A stretch of DNA of 64,000 bases from RGIG426 sp045639905 (GCA_045639905.1 JAZUDZ010000044.1:72659-136658); one strand, 5' to 3'. Numbered from the stretch's first letter, positions 1 to 8,886 are shown. Notes: generated by a model from the sequence alone, not told the origin. A program made the numbers and translations.

Positions 1-341
1 TAAAAACCTTCCGTCCAGGATTTGGAAACCAGTTTAATCAGGTTTTGATATCCTGTATTGTTTTCGCACAAAAGGATTAAATGATGATAGTGATTATCCG
101 TACCGTGGACCTTGTCAAACCGACTGCGCGGAGCAACATAAACCTCACAGCCGATAATCGGCTTAATCCCCTGCGCTTTTGCTTCATTATAAAAATCGAC
201 CACGCCGTACATAACGCCGTGGTCGGTGATAGCAACACAGTCCTGTCCCATCTCCTTCGCACAGGAAACAAGCCCTTTGATTCGGCAAGCGCCATCCAAA
301 AGGCTGTATTCACTGTGAACATGAAGATGGACAAAACTCAT
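1..341 (-). CDS. dnaE: DNA polymerase III alpha subunit, N-terminal part (partial)
   Basis: This is the first 113 codons of the replicative polymerase alpha subunit; the rest lies beyond the left edge. The protein starts MSFVHLHVHSEYSLLDG, the classic start of the DnaE PHP domain with its HxH metal-binding motif, followed by ITDHGVMYG and GCEVYVAPRSR, also typical of DnaE. An ATG at 341 is preceded by AAAGGA. It follows the AraC gene by 18 bases on the same strand and is probably the third gene of the alr operon. DnaE rather than PolC is inferred because the PHP domain is at the extreme N-terminus. Nothing downstream can be checked here. Confidence 0.9.
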   Translation of the reverse strand, partial: MSFVHLHVHSEYSLLDGACRIKGLVSCAKEMGQDCVAITDHGVMYGVVDFYNEAKAQGIKPIIGCEVYVAPRSRFDKVHGTDNHYHHLILLCENNTGYQNLIKLVSKSWTEGF

Positions 342-359
342 AGTTGTATATTTCCTTTG

Positions 360-1241
360 TTATTTGGCCTGAATGGATAAGGTATATTCACTCGGGGTCA
401 TTCCGGTCACCTGTTTAAAGTGACGGGAGAAATAGTGAACCGATGTATACCCTAAGCGGTCGGCAATCTGCGTAATATTATAATTCCCTTCGCGCATCAG
501 CTGTTTGGCCGCATCGATTTTCATCAAGCGATAATAGCTCATTACACCGCGCCCGGTAACAGACTTGAAGATGGTCTTCAGGTTGGTGGCGCTTTGTGCG
601 GAATAGCGGCAAACCTGGTCAAAGGTCAAGCTGCCGTAAATGTTTTCTTTCATGTAATCCACAACGCGGTTCACAAGGTCGTTGTTGGATTTCAGTTTCA
701 TAGAGGACAAAATTCTCGGTTGATGGTTTTCACCGTTTCCGCGACGGAGCAAACGAATCAGCATGGTTTCCAGCAGAATCTTGATCATCTGCTCACCACC
801 CGTCGGCGGTTCATCGGCAAGGATCAATTCCTTGGTATACGGGTCATCCATCGGGGACGAGAATGTATTACGGGCCTCTCGGACAATTTTGGACAAAAGT
901 TCTTTGTCTCCCTCATTAATCGGAAGACGTTTTCCGGCAAACCAATCCATGGCCGGAGAATCCGTACCAAAGGAAATAACCACCATATTCGGGGCTACGA
1001 TACCGTTTGCAAAGGCCGCATGAGAAGTGTTGGGTTTGTGGAAGAAAATTTCTCCCTGACGCAGTGCATACCGAACATCGTCGGAAAGAACCGTTGCCTC
1101 TCCCTTGTCCACGTAGACAAGTTCCCAGAAGTCATGCTCTTCCGGCTCAAAATTGAAGTTTTTGCCATACTCAAAATAGTGGACCGTTACCAAATAATCC
1201 ACACGAATGGCATCCTGCAGTTTTGTCTTTACATATTCCAT
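360..1241 (-). CDS. AraC-family transcriptional regulator
   Basis: A 293-residue regulator. Residues 1 to about 130 look like the AraC-type cupin effector domain (EEHDFWELVYVDKGEA, then GEIFFHKPNTSHAAF). Residues 190-290 form the double helix-turn-helix DNA-binding domain, ending in the hallmark ITQIADRLGYTSVHYFSRHFK and GMTPSEYT. The start at 1241 has GAGGAGTGCTGACAG in front of it. It lies 13 bases after alr and 18 before dnaE, so all three probably share the alr promoter. Cupin-type AraC proteins of Clostridia often sense sugars, but the effector cannot be read from the sequence. Its place between cell-wall and replication genes is unusual. Confidence 0.9.
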   Translation of the reverse strand: MEYVKTKLQDAIRVDYLVTVHYFEYGKNFNFEPEEHDFWELVYVDKGEATVLSDDVRYALRQGEIFFHKPNTSHAAFANGIVAPNMVVISFGTDSPAMDWFAGKRLPINEGDKELLSKIVREARNTFSSPMDDPYTKELILADEPPTGGEQMIKILLETMLIRLLRRGNGENHQPRILSSMKLKSNNDLVNRVVDYMKENIYGSLTFDQVCRYSAQSATNLKTIFKSVTGRGVMSYYRLMKIDAAKQLMREGNYNITQIADRLGYTSVHYFSRHFKQVTGMTPSEYTLSIQAK

Positions 1242-1254
1242 CTGTCAGCACTCC

Positions 1255-2436
1255 TCACACAATATAATTCAACTGTCCGACAACCTGTCCGTCTTTCAGG
1301 AACAGACGCGGAACGCGTTTTCCGATTTCACAAACCGCCTCATAGTTGATGGTGTCCGACCATTCGGCGAACACTTCCACGGGAAGCTCTGCCCCATTGT
1401 CCGTACCAAACACCGTTACGGTTGTATCCGCACAGACACCGGGAACTTTCGACACATCCAGCATACACTGATCCATGCATACGCGACCGACAACCGGCAC
1501 CTTGCATCCGTTAACCAGCATATGGGCTTTATTGGAAAGTCTTCTAGAATATCCGTCGGCATAGCCAATCGGCACCGTAGCCAAAAGACGATTTTCCGGA
1601 GTTGTATAAATGCGTCCATAGCTAACCGTTTCACCGGCCGGCACTTCTTTCACAACGGACACCTTGGTTTTCAGGGCCATTGCCGGCTTCAGCGGTAATA
1701 TGGATTTCATAAAAGCCGAAGGCATCAGGCCGTATAAAATAAGGCCGGGACGAACCATATCCAAGTGCATTTCCGGGAAACGAAGAGTTGCCGCACTGTT
1801 GCAGCAATGACGAAGTTTAAAATGAACTCCCATCGTTTCAAGTTCGGAAATTGCTTTGGTAAAACGAGAAAACTGTTCTCTTGTAAAAGTTTCTCCGTCC
1901 TCATCATCCGAAACCGCAAAGTGGGTAAAAATACCTTCCACATCCAAGTTCGGAAGAGCGGCAATATCACACATATCCTGCAAGACAGCGGCATCTCGTT
2001 CCGTGTCGTGGTAGAAAAATCCCACACGGGACATACCGGTATCCAGTTTCAAATGACAATTAACATGCACATGAAGCTTTTTCGCTTCTTCATTCAGTCG
2101 ACGACCGTACTCAGCCGTAACGATGGTTTGCGTCAGGCTGAACGCATGCAGTCTGCCCGCTTCTTCAACCGGTGTATAAGACAAAATCAAAATCGGCTCG
2201 GTTATTCCGAATTGTCGAAGCTGAATTGCTTCTTCCAGATTGGAAACGCCAAACCATTCAGCCCCTCCCTCACGAAGGACCTTCGCCACTTCCACGGCGC
2301 CGTGTCCGTAGCCGTCAGCTTTAACGATTCCCATCATTTTGCAGCCGGGTGTTACCTTACTGCGAATCTGACGAAAGTTTTCAGAAAGAGCGTCCAAATC
2401 GATTTCCGCCCAAGTACGCTTTAACCAATGTTCCAT
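1255..2436 (-). CDS. alr: alanine racemase
   Basis: A PLP-dependent enzyme that converts L-alanine to D-alanine for peptidoglycan, cytosolic. The 393-residue length is normal for the family. The PLP lysine is K39 in the motif MGIVKADGYGHG; the catalytic tyrosine lies in ETVSYGR in the C-terminal half; PIGYADGYSR and VGRVCMDQ are also family signatures. The ATG at 2436 has GGGAGG eight bases upstream. A TATAAT promoter lies at 2505-2533, and the leader begins with a strong hairpin. An AraC regulator and dnaE follow closely, so alr heads that transcript. Confidence 0.96.
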   Translation of the reverse strand: MEHWLKRTWAEIDLDALSENFRQIRSKVTPGCKMMGIVKADGYGHGAVEVAKVLREGGAEWFGVSNLEEAIQLRQFGITEPILILSYTPVEEAGRLHAFSLTQTIVTAEYGRRLNEEAKKLHVHVNCHLKLDTGMSRVGFFYHDTERDAAVLQDMCDIAALPNLDVEGIFTHFAVSDDEDGETFTREQFSRFTKAISELETMGVHFKLRHCCNSAATLRFPEMHLDMVRPGLILYGLMPSAFMKSILPLKPAMALKTKVSVVKEVPAGETVSYGRIYTTPENRLLATVPIGYADGYSRRLSNKAHMLVNGCKVPVVGRVCMDQCMLDVSKVPGVCADTTVTVFGTDNGAELPVEVFAEWSDTINYEAVCEIGKRVPRLFLKDGQVVGQLNYIV

Positions 2437-2462
2437 GCACGCATCCTCCCAATAAAAAGATT

Positions 2463-2500
2463 CAGGCGACAGGCTGTACCAAAACGTACAACTTGTCGCC
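2463..2500 (-). other. 5' leader stem-loop of alr
   Basis: On the minus strand the alr leader begins almost at the predicted transcription start with an 8-bp stem, AGGCGACA paired to TGTCGCCT, enclosing a second GTAC/GTAC stem. It is followed within about 5 bases by TCTTTTTATT and then by the alr Shine-Dalgarno site. It could stabilise the 5' end, act as a weak attenuator, or be a terminator remnant of the upstream tlyA transcript. The sequence does not decide between these. Confidence 0.5.
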
Positions 2501-2504
2501 TTAT

Positions 2505-2533
2505 ATTATACATAATGCACCCCAAATATGCAA
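2505..2533 (-). promoter_or_regulatory. alr promoter
   Basis: Minus strand: TTGCAT, 17-base spacer, TATAAT. The -10 box is perfect and the -35 box is weak. Predicted start is near 2498, giving a leader of about 60 bases. Confidence 0.6.
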
Positions 2534-2591
2534 CAAAAGGTTGTCTTTTTTTCAAAAAAACCTCACCAAAAGTTCAAAAGGGACTTTTTCG

Positions 2592-3392
2592 TCATTCTTC
2601 CGCTATATCCCAGGAGGCGGCTTCTTCCGTCAATTGCACAAGAGTCTCCTCGTCCATTGACGGTTTTCTGCCCCACTTGGCCAAAAACTCAATGTTTCCG
2701 TTTTGCCCATGAATCGGTGAAACCATCAAGTCCTGCACATATAAGTGGTTTTCCTCCGCCACACGGAAAATATCCCGAAACAAACCGGGTAAAATACTGC
2801 GGTCCTTCAGCGTTCCGTTCTTTCCGAGTTCCTTTTGCGGAGCTTCAAACTGGGGCTTAATCAAGCACACGCAGATTCCGTCTTCCTTCAGAATTTTATC
2901 AATGGAAGGAAAGATTTTCCTGAGTGAGATAAAAGAAACGTCTCCGGTGACCATATCACAGGTGCAGCCGAGTTTCTCTGCATCTAAGTACCGGGCATTG
3001 GTTCGCTCCATTACCGTGACTTTTTCACTTTGACGAAGCTCCCAGGCCAAAATCCCGTAAGCTACATCCACGGCAAAAACATGAGCCGCCCCGTGCTGCA
3101 ACAGACAATCGGTAAAGCCTCCGTTGGAAGCACCGATATCACAAACAACCTTGCCGGTCGGGTCCACACCAAATTGTTTCAGTGCCCCTTCCAGTTTATA
3201 TCCGGATCGGCTGGCATATTTTTTGGGTTTCTCTTTCACCGTAATAACAGCATTCTCATCGACCGAGGTTCCCGGCTTATCCACCATAACGCCGTTCACA
3301 AGAACACGACGCTCCATAATGAGAGCCGCCGCTGCCTCCGACGATATATTTTGCTGTTTGGCTGTTAACTGATCTACTCGTATTTGTGCCAT
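2592..3392 (-). CDS. tlyA: TlyA-type rRNA 2'-O-methyltransferase (S4 plus FtsJ-like)
   Basis: A 266-residue TlyA/hemolysin-A family protein. TlyA methylates 16S and 23S rRNA riboses in mycobacteria; the reaction in this organism is inferred from the family. Residues 1-60 are an S4 RNA-binding domain (RRVLVNGVMVDKPG). From about 60 there is an FtsJ-type SAM domain with CDIGASNGGFTDCLL, FAVDVAYGIL and GDVSFISLRK. The ATG shares one base with the uvrC stop (TAATG), so translation is probably coupled. No convincing terminator follows the gene. Confidence 0.88.
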   Translation of the reverse strand: MAQIRVDQLTAKQQNISSEAAAALIMERRVLVNGVMVDKPGTSVDENAVITVKEKPKKYASRSGYKLEGALKQFGVDPTGKVVCDIGASNGGFTDCLLQHGAAHVFAVDVAYGILAWELRQSEKVTVMERTNARYLDAEKLGCTCDMVTGDVSFISLRKIFPSIDKILKEDGICVCLIKPQFEAPQKELGKNGTLKDRSILPGLFRDIFRVAEENHLYVQDLMVSPIHGQNGNIEFLAKWGRKPSMDEETLVQLTEEAASWDIAEE

Positions 3393-5242
3393 TATTCTGT
3401 CTCCCGTTTCTTTGCGAAATATGCAGCAACCTGTTCCGCCACCGGTTCAGTAATTCCTTTTACGCTAAGAAGTTGTTCCTTAGTGGCTTTTTCGATGGCT
3501 CTGACAGAGCCGAACTGTTTTAGAAGAATCTCCGCACGCTTTTTCCCGACTCCCTCAATACCGGTCAAAACGGTATACAAAGAGCGTTTTCCACGGCTTT
3601 GCCGATGAAATCCGATTGCATACCGGTGAACCTCTTCCTGAATCGAGGCCAAAAGCGTAAATGCCATTCGCTTGGACTGAATCATAATCTCCCGTCCGTC
3701 TTCCACCAGAGCACGGGTTCGGTGATGGCCATCCTTTACCAGACCACATACCATCGAATTCCAACCGAATGCTTCCACAAGCGGTGCCACGGCAGAAACC
3801 TGCAGCATGCCGCCGTCCAGCAGGATCAAATCCGGAATTCGTCCGAATCCGTCTTCTCCTTCATGCTCTGAATATTCATTAAGTCTTCTGGAGAGAACCT
3901 CCCGCATGGCCCCCGGGTCGTCTCCGCCCGTTGCCGTTTTGATTTTGAATTTTTTATATGCCTTTTTGTTGGGCTTACCGTTTTCAAATACAACCATACC
4001 GGCCACGGGATCCTCGCCGGCGGTATGCGAAATATCATAGCACTCAATATATTTCGGGAGAGAATCCATTCCGAGAAGACTTTGCAGTTCCTCCAGAATT
4101 GCCATCTCATGGCCGAACATACCGACTCGCTTGGCCAGATTTTCCGTGGCATTTCGTGCGCACATCGATACCAGTTCCGCCTGCTCACCACGCTTTGGTA
4201 TGAGCAGCGAAACCTTGTGTCCCGCATTTTGTGTCAAAAGCTGCCGGAGCAGTTCCATATCCTCGGTCTCTCCGTCCAAAACCACACGGGAAGGAATACG
4301 GTTCCTGCCTTCGTAAAAACGGCAAAGAAACTCTGCCCGAAGGGCTTTCGGGTCTTCGGTTTGCGGGAAAAAGAACTCTTCTTTTTTGCAAAGTTTATAA
4401 TCTGTAAAGCGTAAAACCTGTACACATGTTTGTCCTTCTCCGGACACAACCGCCAGCACATCTTCCTCTTTATATGTGCAGTGAACCACCTTTTGTTTGC
4501 TGTCCATACGACGAATGGCCGCAATACGGTCCCGCAGCATGGCCGCTTTCTCGAAATCCAGATTTTCCGCCGCATCCGTCATTTGTTTTTCCAGAGTTTT
4601 ACACATCGCCTGTGTACCGTCTTTCAGAAGTTTCACGGCACCGGCGACTCGCTCGGCATACTCCTTTTCGGATATTTTGCCGGTACAGGGGCCACAGCAC
4701 TGCTTGATATGATAATTCAGGCACGGCCGTTCCGTTGCCAATGGCTTTTTCCGATAGGCAAACTGACGATTACAGGTTGCCAGACCAAACACCTTGCACG
4801 CCTCGTCAACCGCCTGTTTCACGGCATAGGAACTCATGTACGGTCCCAGATACTTTGCACCGTCTTTTTGCGTTTGTTTTACTTCCTGCAGGCGGGAATA
4901 CGGAGGCGGGCTGATACGGATATAGCTGTATCCTTTATCGTCTTTCAAAAGAATATTGTATTTCGGAGAATACTGCTTAATCAGGGAACACTCCAGCACC
5001 AGCGCTTCAAATTCACTATCTGCTAAAATCGTGTCAAAATGATCCACATGCGCCACCATTTGCCGTACCTTTTCGGAATGGTTGGTATCACTGCCGAAAT
5101 ACTGGCTGACACGGTTCTTCAGCGCTTTGGCCTTTCCCACATAGATAACCGTCCCCTCGCGGTCCTTCATCAAATACACGCCGGGATGTAAAGGAAGCGC
5201 CATGGCAAGCTTTCTCAGTTCTTGAATTTTTTCCGTTCGCAT
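3392..5242 (-). CDS. uvrC: excinuclease ABC subunit C
   Basis: UvrC makes both incisions in nucleotide excision repair together with UvrB on damaged DNA. The N-terminal GIY-YIG nuclease is seen as GVYLMKD and IYVGKAKALKNRV. The UVR motif that binds UvrB is ENLDFEKAAMLRDRI. The RNase H-like 5' nuclease domain is seen as ECYDISHTAG and DLILLDGG. Tandem helix-hairpin-helix motifs close the protein (LTGIEGVGKKRAEILL). I place the start at the ATG at 5242 (616 residues) because GGAGGAAGCGGT lies directly upstream; an in-frame upstream ATG has no ribosome site and would start inside the ptsH terminator. tlyA overlaps its stop by one base. Confidence 0.96.
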   Translation of the reverse strand: MRTEKIQELRKLAMALPLHPGVYLMKDREGTVIYVGKAKALKNRVSQYFGSDTNHSEKVRQMVAHVDHFDTILADSEFEALVLECSLIKQYSPKYNILLKDDKGYSYIRISPPPYSRLQEVKQTQKDGAKYLGPYMSSYAVKQAVDEACKVFGLATCNRQFAYRKKPLATERPCLNYHIKQCCGPCTGKISEKEYAERVAGAVKLLKDGTQAMCKTLEKQMTDAAENLDFEKAAMLRDRIAAIRRMDSKQKVVHCTYKEEDVLAVVSGEGQTCVQVLRFTDYKLCKKEEFFFPQTEDPKALRAEFLCRFYEGRNRIPSRVVLDGETEDMELLRQLLTQNAGHKVSLLIPKRGEQAELVSMCARNATENLAKRVGMFGHEMAILEELQSLLGMDSLPKYIECYDISHTAGEDPVAGMVVFENGKPNKKAYKKFKIKTATGGDDPGAMREVLSRRLNEYSEHEGEDGFGRIPDLILLDGGMLQVSAVAPLVEAFGWNSMVCGLVKDGHHRTRALVEDGREIMIQSKRMAFTLLASIQEEVHRYAIGFHRQSRGKRSLYTVLTGIEGVGKKRAEILLKQFGSVRAIEKATKEQLLSVKGITEPVAEQVAAYFAKKRETE

Positions 5243-5258
5243 ACCGCTTCCTCCTTTC

Positions 5259-5296
5259 AAAAAAGAAAAAGCACAATCACCCGAAAGTGATTGTGC
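5259..5296 (-). terminator. rho-independent terminator after ptsH
   Basis: Minus strand: stem GCACAATCAC paired to GTGATTGTGC with a 6-base loop, followed by TTTTTCTTTTTT. The T tract runs directly into the uvrC Shine-Dalgarno site, with no room for a separate promoter. Confidence 0.9.
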
Positions 5297-5307
5297 ATCC
5301 ATACAAT

Positions 5308-5571
5308 TTAGTCTGCAAAGCCGGAATCCACCAGGCGGACCAGAGTGTCAACAGCGTTTTTCTCGTCAGCACCGTCAGCGGAAATCGTAATGGTAGAACC
5401 ACCAACAATTCCGAGGGACAAAACACCCAGCAAACTCTTGGCGTTCACTCGACGTTCATCCTTTTCAACCCAAATAGAGCAACGGAACAAATTCGCTTTT
5501 TGAATAAAATAAGTAGCAGGACGAGAATGTAAACCAACCTGGTTTTGAACAACAACGTCTTTGGAACACAT
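5308..5571 (-). CDS. ptsH: phosphocarrier protein HPr
   Basis: HPr of the sugar phosphotransferase system, 87 residues. It carries phosphate from enzyme I to the sugar-specific EIIA proteins. With the start at 5571 (GGAG eight bases upstream) the active His is H15 in GLHSRPAT and the regulatory Ser is S46 in NAKSLLGV. Both are at canonical positions, so it is a full HPr rather than Crh and should be a substrate of HPr kinase for CcpA-type control. It stands alone with its own promoter and terminator; ptsI is not adjacent. Confidence 0.95.
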   Translation of the reverse strand: MCSKDVVVQNQVGLHSRPATYFIQKANLFRCSIWVEKDERRVNAKSLLGVLSLGIVGGSTITISADGADEKNAVDTLVRLVDSGFAD

Positions 5572-5623
5572 ATGCGTTTCTCCTTTATTTCGCAACGTTT
5601 ATCTCTTATCTTGTGATAGTGTC

Positions 5624-5651
5624 ATTATAGCATAATGCCGCATGCAGTCAA
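5624..5651 (-). promoter_or_regulatory. ptsH promoter
   Basis: Minus strand: TTGACT, 16-base spacer, TATAAT. Start predicted near 5617, about 45 bases before the ptsH ATG. Confidence 0.75.
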
Positions 5652-5742
5652 CGAAAATCGCGATTTTACGGAATTTTCGTATATATGCCAAAATTTTAGA
5701 AGAAACATTCCCCGTTGTTTGGTTATTTTTGACAATGCACAA

Positions 5743-6507
5743 TCAGTCTTTATATTCTTTTACGAAGCCCACGGGCTCATCATCCCCGTGTTCTTCCAGA
5801 AATTTTTTGTCTTTCTTATCCAGTTCAACCTTTTCAAACATATCCGGTCGAAGCTTTTTTGTACGAAGAAGGGACTGTTCCCGCCGCCACCTGGCGATAT
5901 TGGCGTGGTGCCCTGTCAGCAGCACCTCCGGAACAGCACGTCCTTCCCACTCCGCAGGTCTTGTATACTGCGGATATTCAAGCAATCCCGAAAAATGGCT
6001 TTCTTCCGTAAAGCACTCTTCGTCCGAAAGCACACCGGGCACCATACGGGACACGCAATCAATTAATGTCAGTGCCGGAAGTTCTCCGCCGGTCAGGACA
6101 TAATCCCCCACCGAGATTTCCTCGTCGACAAAGGCCTCTAAAACACGCTCATCGATGCCTTCATAGTGTCCGCATAGAACACACAAGTTCGGAAGTTTTG
6201 ACAGTTCATAGGCCCGTTTCTGCGTCAATGTTTTCCCCTGGGGAGACATGTAAACAAGATACGGCTTTTCACCGACCTGTTCACAAACCGCCCGGAAACA
6301 ATCCGCCACCGGCTGCGCATTCAGCACCATTCCCATTCCGCCGCCGAAAGGATAATCATCCACCTGATTCTGGCGGTTTAAGGTGTAGTCCCGAATTTGG
6401 TGGCAATGAATGTCCAAAATCCCTTTATTTCTCGCCCGGCCGATAATACTCTCGCTCATCACACGATCGCACATTTCCGGGAACAACGTCATCAAATCAA
6501 TTCTCAT
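5743..6507 (-). CDS. trmD: tRNA (guanine-N1-)-methyltransferase TrmD
   Basis: Methylates G37 at N1 in tRNAs reading CNN codons, preventing frameshifts. The protein starts MRIDLMTLFPEM; the SAM-binding trefoil-knot motifs are LCGHYEGIDERV and SVGDYVLTGGELPAL. The ATG at 6507 is preferred over an in-frame TTG six bases upstream because the family starts MRID; it gives 254 residues, the usual length. It overlaps rimM by 11 bases. This gene pair is typically linked in bacteria, usually with rpsP and rplS, which are absent here. Confidence 0.95.
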   Translation of the reverse strand: MRIDLMTLFPEMCDRVMSESIIGRARNKGILDIHCHQIRDYTLNRQNQVDDYPFGGGMGMVLNAQPVADCFRAVCEQVGEKPYLVYMSPQGKTLTQKRAYELSKLPNLCVLCGHYEGIDERVLEAFVDEEISVGDYVLTGGELPALTLIDCVSRMVPGVLSDEECFTEESHFSGLLEYPQYTRPAEWEGRAVPEVLLTGHHANIARWRREQSLLRTKKLRPDMFEKVELDKKDKKFLEEHGDDEPVGFVKEYKD

Positions 6508-7033
6508 CGTCAAATAATCCTTTTATCGGCGTGAGAAGCATCACACCGTCCTCAATTTGTATCTCTTTCACCACCAGCGGCACCGCCGGAATCAACACCT
6601 CTCTTGAGGGTTTCCCGCCGATTCCGTCCACCGTTTGGATATGATACACATCATTGGCTCCTGTTTCGCTGACATCCGTCACCGTACCGTATTCGAGTCC
6701 CGTATCGGCATCTATGGCCTTAAGACCGATAATATCCTGGATAAAGTAGACATCTTTCGGGAGTTTTAAATCTTTTCGGTCTAAATACAACACCGTGTTA
6801 CGCAGTGCTTCTGCCTCCGGAATGGAATCGACCCCTTCCATCTTCATCAAAGCAACCGTTTTTTGCGGACGTGATTTCACCTTGGCGGAGGTTTTTCCTT
6901 CCGCATCCAAATACACTTTCTTCAAGCTGCAGAAAGTCTCAACGGAGTCACACCAGGACTGTACACGCATTTCGCCGCGAACACCGTGGGTTCCGACAAT
7001 TTGGCCGGCTTCCAGATACTGTTTTTGAGGCAT
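6497..7033 (-). CDS. rimM: 16S rRNA processing protein RimM
   Basis: Ribosome maturation factor that binds S19 and assists assembly of the 30S head. The N-terminal RimM beta-barrel reads EAGQIVGTHGVRGEMRV; the second half is a PRC-barrel (DVYFIQDIIGLKAID, EVLIPAVPLVVKEI). 178 residues is normal. AGGGGAGGGAATACA precedes the ATG. It sits 21 bases after the phosphoglucomutase gene and overlaps trmD, so the three form one transcript. Confidence 0.93.
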   Translation of the reverse strand: MPQKQYLEAGQIVGTHGVRGEMRVQSWCDSVETFCSLKKVYLDAEGKTSAKVKSRPQKTVALMKMEGVDSIPEAEALRNTVLYLDRKDLKLPKDVYFIQDIIGLKAIDADTGLEYGTVTDVSETGANDVYHIQTVDGIGGKPSREVLIPAVPLVVKEIQIEDGVMLLTPIKGLFDDEN

Positions 7034-7054
7034 TGTATTCCCTCCCCTAAATGA

Positions 7055-8770
7055 TTATTCCTTCATCAGTTTTTCAGCAGACGCACGAAGGGTTTCTGCC
7101 AAAGCAGCCGCTTCTTCCTTTGTTTTGCCGACTGCCGTGATATAGGATTTTACCTTTGGCTCCGTACCGGACGGACGGAAAATCACACGGTTGTTCCCTT
7201 CCAAATCAAAAATCAGCACATTGGACTTCGGTAAAGTAAGCTTTGTCTCCTTCAGTGTCATCAAATCCTTGGATTTGGAAATTTGATAATCCGAAATACG
7301 GAACACGTTTTTACCGCCAATTGACATAGGCGCATGAGAGCGCAAGCGTGACATAAGGCGACCCATGGCAACCATCCCCTGCGCACCTTCAAACATCATA
7401 TTAATCATGGCCCCATGATAGAAACCGTATTCTTCATACAAATCTTCCATTACCTGCGCAAGGCTCTTACCCTGCTTATGATAATAGGCGGCCATTTCAC
7501 AAATCAGCATACTGGCAACCACAGCGTCCTTGTCTCGGCAATGAGTTCCAACCATATACCCGATACTTTCTTCAAAACCGAGAACAAAATCATCCGCACG
7601 GTCGTGATTGACAAGATCGGATACCTGTTCCCCAATATACTTAAAGCCCGTAAGGACATAGCGCATTTCACAGCCGAACGCATCGGCAATTCTCTGCGTC
7701 ATCGGTGTGGAAACAATGGTGCTGACAGCAACCGGCGTGTTGGATAAAGTGCCCTTTTCCTTACGACCGGACAAAACATAATGCAGAAGCAAACAGCCGA
7801 TTTCGTTTCCGGTTAAGAACTGATATGAGCCATCATCTTTTCGGGCGGCAAAAGCCACACGGTCGCAATCGGGATCTGTCGCCAGCAAAATGTCCGCCGG
7901 AACCGACTCGGCCAGTTTCAGAGCACGCTCAAAGCTCTCCGGAAACTCCGGGTTCGGGTAGGAGCAGGTCGGAAAGTTTCCGTCCGGAAGTTCCTGTTCG
8001 GAAACCACCGTAATATTCTTCATTCCAATCCGTTTCAGCACCTCACGAACCGGTTTGTTACCGGTACCGTTTAAGGGTGTATATATCACCTTTAATTCGG
8101 ATCCTTCGCAGACTCCCGGATGCACCTGATTGGCCAACACGTTCTGCAGGAAGGCTTCCAGGACTTCGTCCTTGATGTATTCTATCAATCCCTGCTTGAG
8201 CCCGGCTGTAAAGTCAATCTTCTTTACATCGTCGAACATTTCGTGACCCTGAATATAGCCCATCACTTCACCGGCGGCCTCTTCGGTCATCTGTCCGCCC
8301 TCAGGGCTATAGCACTTATATCCGTTATATTTAGACGGATTGTGGCTCGCCGTAATCATAATACCGGACTGACAACCAAAATACCGAACGGCAAAAGACA
8401 ATACGGGAGTCGGCATCAATTCCGGCATGATATAAACATGAATCCCGTTTCCGGCAAGAATTTCCGCAGATAACCTTGCAAACTCATCTGACTTAATGCG
8501 GGAATCATAGGAAATTGCCACAGAAGATGTCACATAATGCATTCTTAAATAATCAGCCAGCCCCTGCGTTGCACGCCCTACGGTGTAAATATTCATACGA
8601 TTGGAACCGGCGCCAAGAACACCGCGAAGACCGGCTGTTCCAAAGGATAAATCCCTATAAAACCGATCGTCAATCTCTTCATAATTTCCGGAAATAGATT
8701 GCAAATCTTTAAGAAGTTCCGGATCCTTTACATGTTTTAGCCAATATTCATAAGCCTCTAGTCCGAACAT
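7055..8770 (-). CDS. phosphoglucomutase / phosphomannomutase (alpha-D-phosphohexomutase)
   Basis: Interconverts hexose 1- and 6-phosphates. All four family loops are visible: the phosphoserine loop TASHNPSKYNGYK, the metal loop TDPDCDRVAFA, the sugar loop GFEESIGYM and the phosphate-binding loop RPSGTEPKVKSY. The ATG at 8770 (571 residues) is chosen because GAGGAGG lies upstream, while an ATG 33 bases further up has no ribosome site. At over 550 residues it belongs to the long PgcA-like bacterial group. It heads the transcript with rimM and trmD, a pairing without obvious functional logic. The exact sugar preference is not readable from sequence. Confidence 0.93.
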   Translation of the reverse strand: MFGLEAYEYWLKHVKDPELLKDLQSISGNYEEIDDRFYRDLSFGTAGLRGVLGAGSNRMNIYTVGRATQGLADYLRMHYVTSSVAISYDSRIKSDEFARLSAEILAGNGIHVYIMPELMPTPVLSFAVRYFGCQSGIMITASHNPSKYNGYKCYSPEGGQMTEEAAGEVMGYIQGHEMFDDVKKIDFTAGLKQGLIEYIKDEVLEAFLQNVLANQVHPGVCEGSELKVIYTPLNGTGNKPVREVLKRIGMKNITVVSEQELPDGNFPTCSYPNPEFPESFERALKLAESVPADILLATDPDCDRVAFAARKDDGSYQFLTGNEIGCLLLHYVLSGRKEKGTLSNTPVAVSTIVSTPMTQRIADAFGCEMRYVLTGFKYIGEQVSDLVNHDRADDFVLGFEESIGYMVGTHCRDKDAVVASMLICEMAAYYHKQGKSLAQVMEDLYEEYGFYHGAMINMMFEGAQGMVAMGRLMSRLRSHAPMSIGGKNVFRISDYQISKSKDLMTLKETKLTLPKSNVLIFDLEGNNRVIFRPSGTEPKVKSYITAVGKTKEEAAALAETLRASAEKLMKE

Positions 8771-8809
8771 CGTTATACGCCTCCTCGAGGATTCTTCTTT
8801 CATCTATTC

Positions 8810-8838
8810 ATTATACAAAAAATGGCAACAAAATACAA
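8810..8838 (-). promoter_or_regulatory. promoter of the phosphoglucomutase-rimM-trmD transcript
   Basis: Minus strand: TTGTAT, 17-base spacer, TATAAT (perfect -10, weak -35). Confidence 0.55.
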
Positions 8839-8840
8839 CG

Positions 8841-8876
8841 AAAAAAGCCATACCGGAGCTTGTCCGATATGGCTTT
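8841..8876 (-). terminator. terminator of the hydrogenase operon
   Basis: Minus strand: 13-bp stem AAGCCATATCGGA paired to TCCGGTATGGCTT with one G-T pair, followed by TTTTTT. It begins 10 bases after the hndD stop codon. An A tract on the other side means it could also work on the plus strand. Confidence 0.9.
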
Positions 8877-8886
8877 TATTCAGTTC

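Noticed and set aside
2534..2591. Terminator after tlyA
   Set aside because: AAAAGT/ACTTTT stem is too weak, although a T-rich stretch follows; I could not support it as a terminator.
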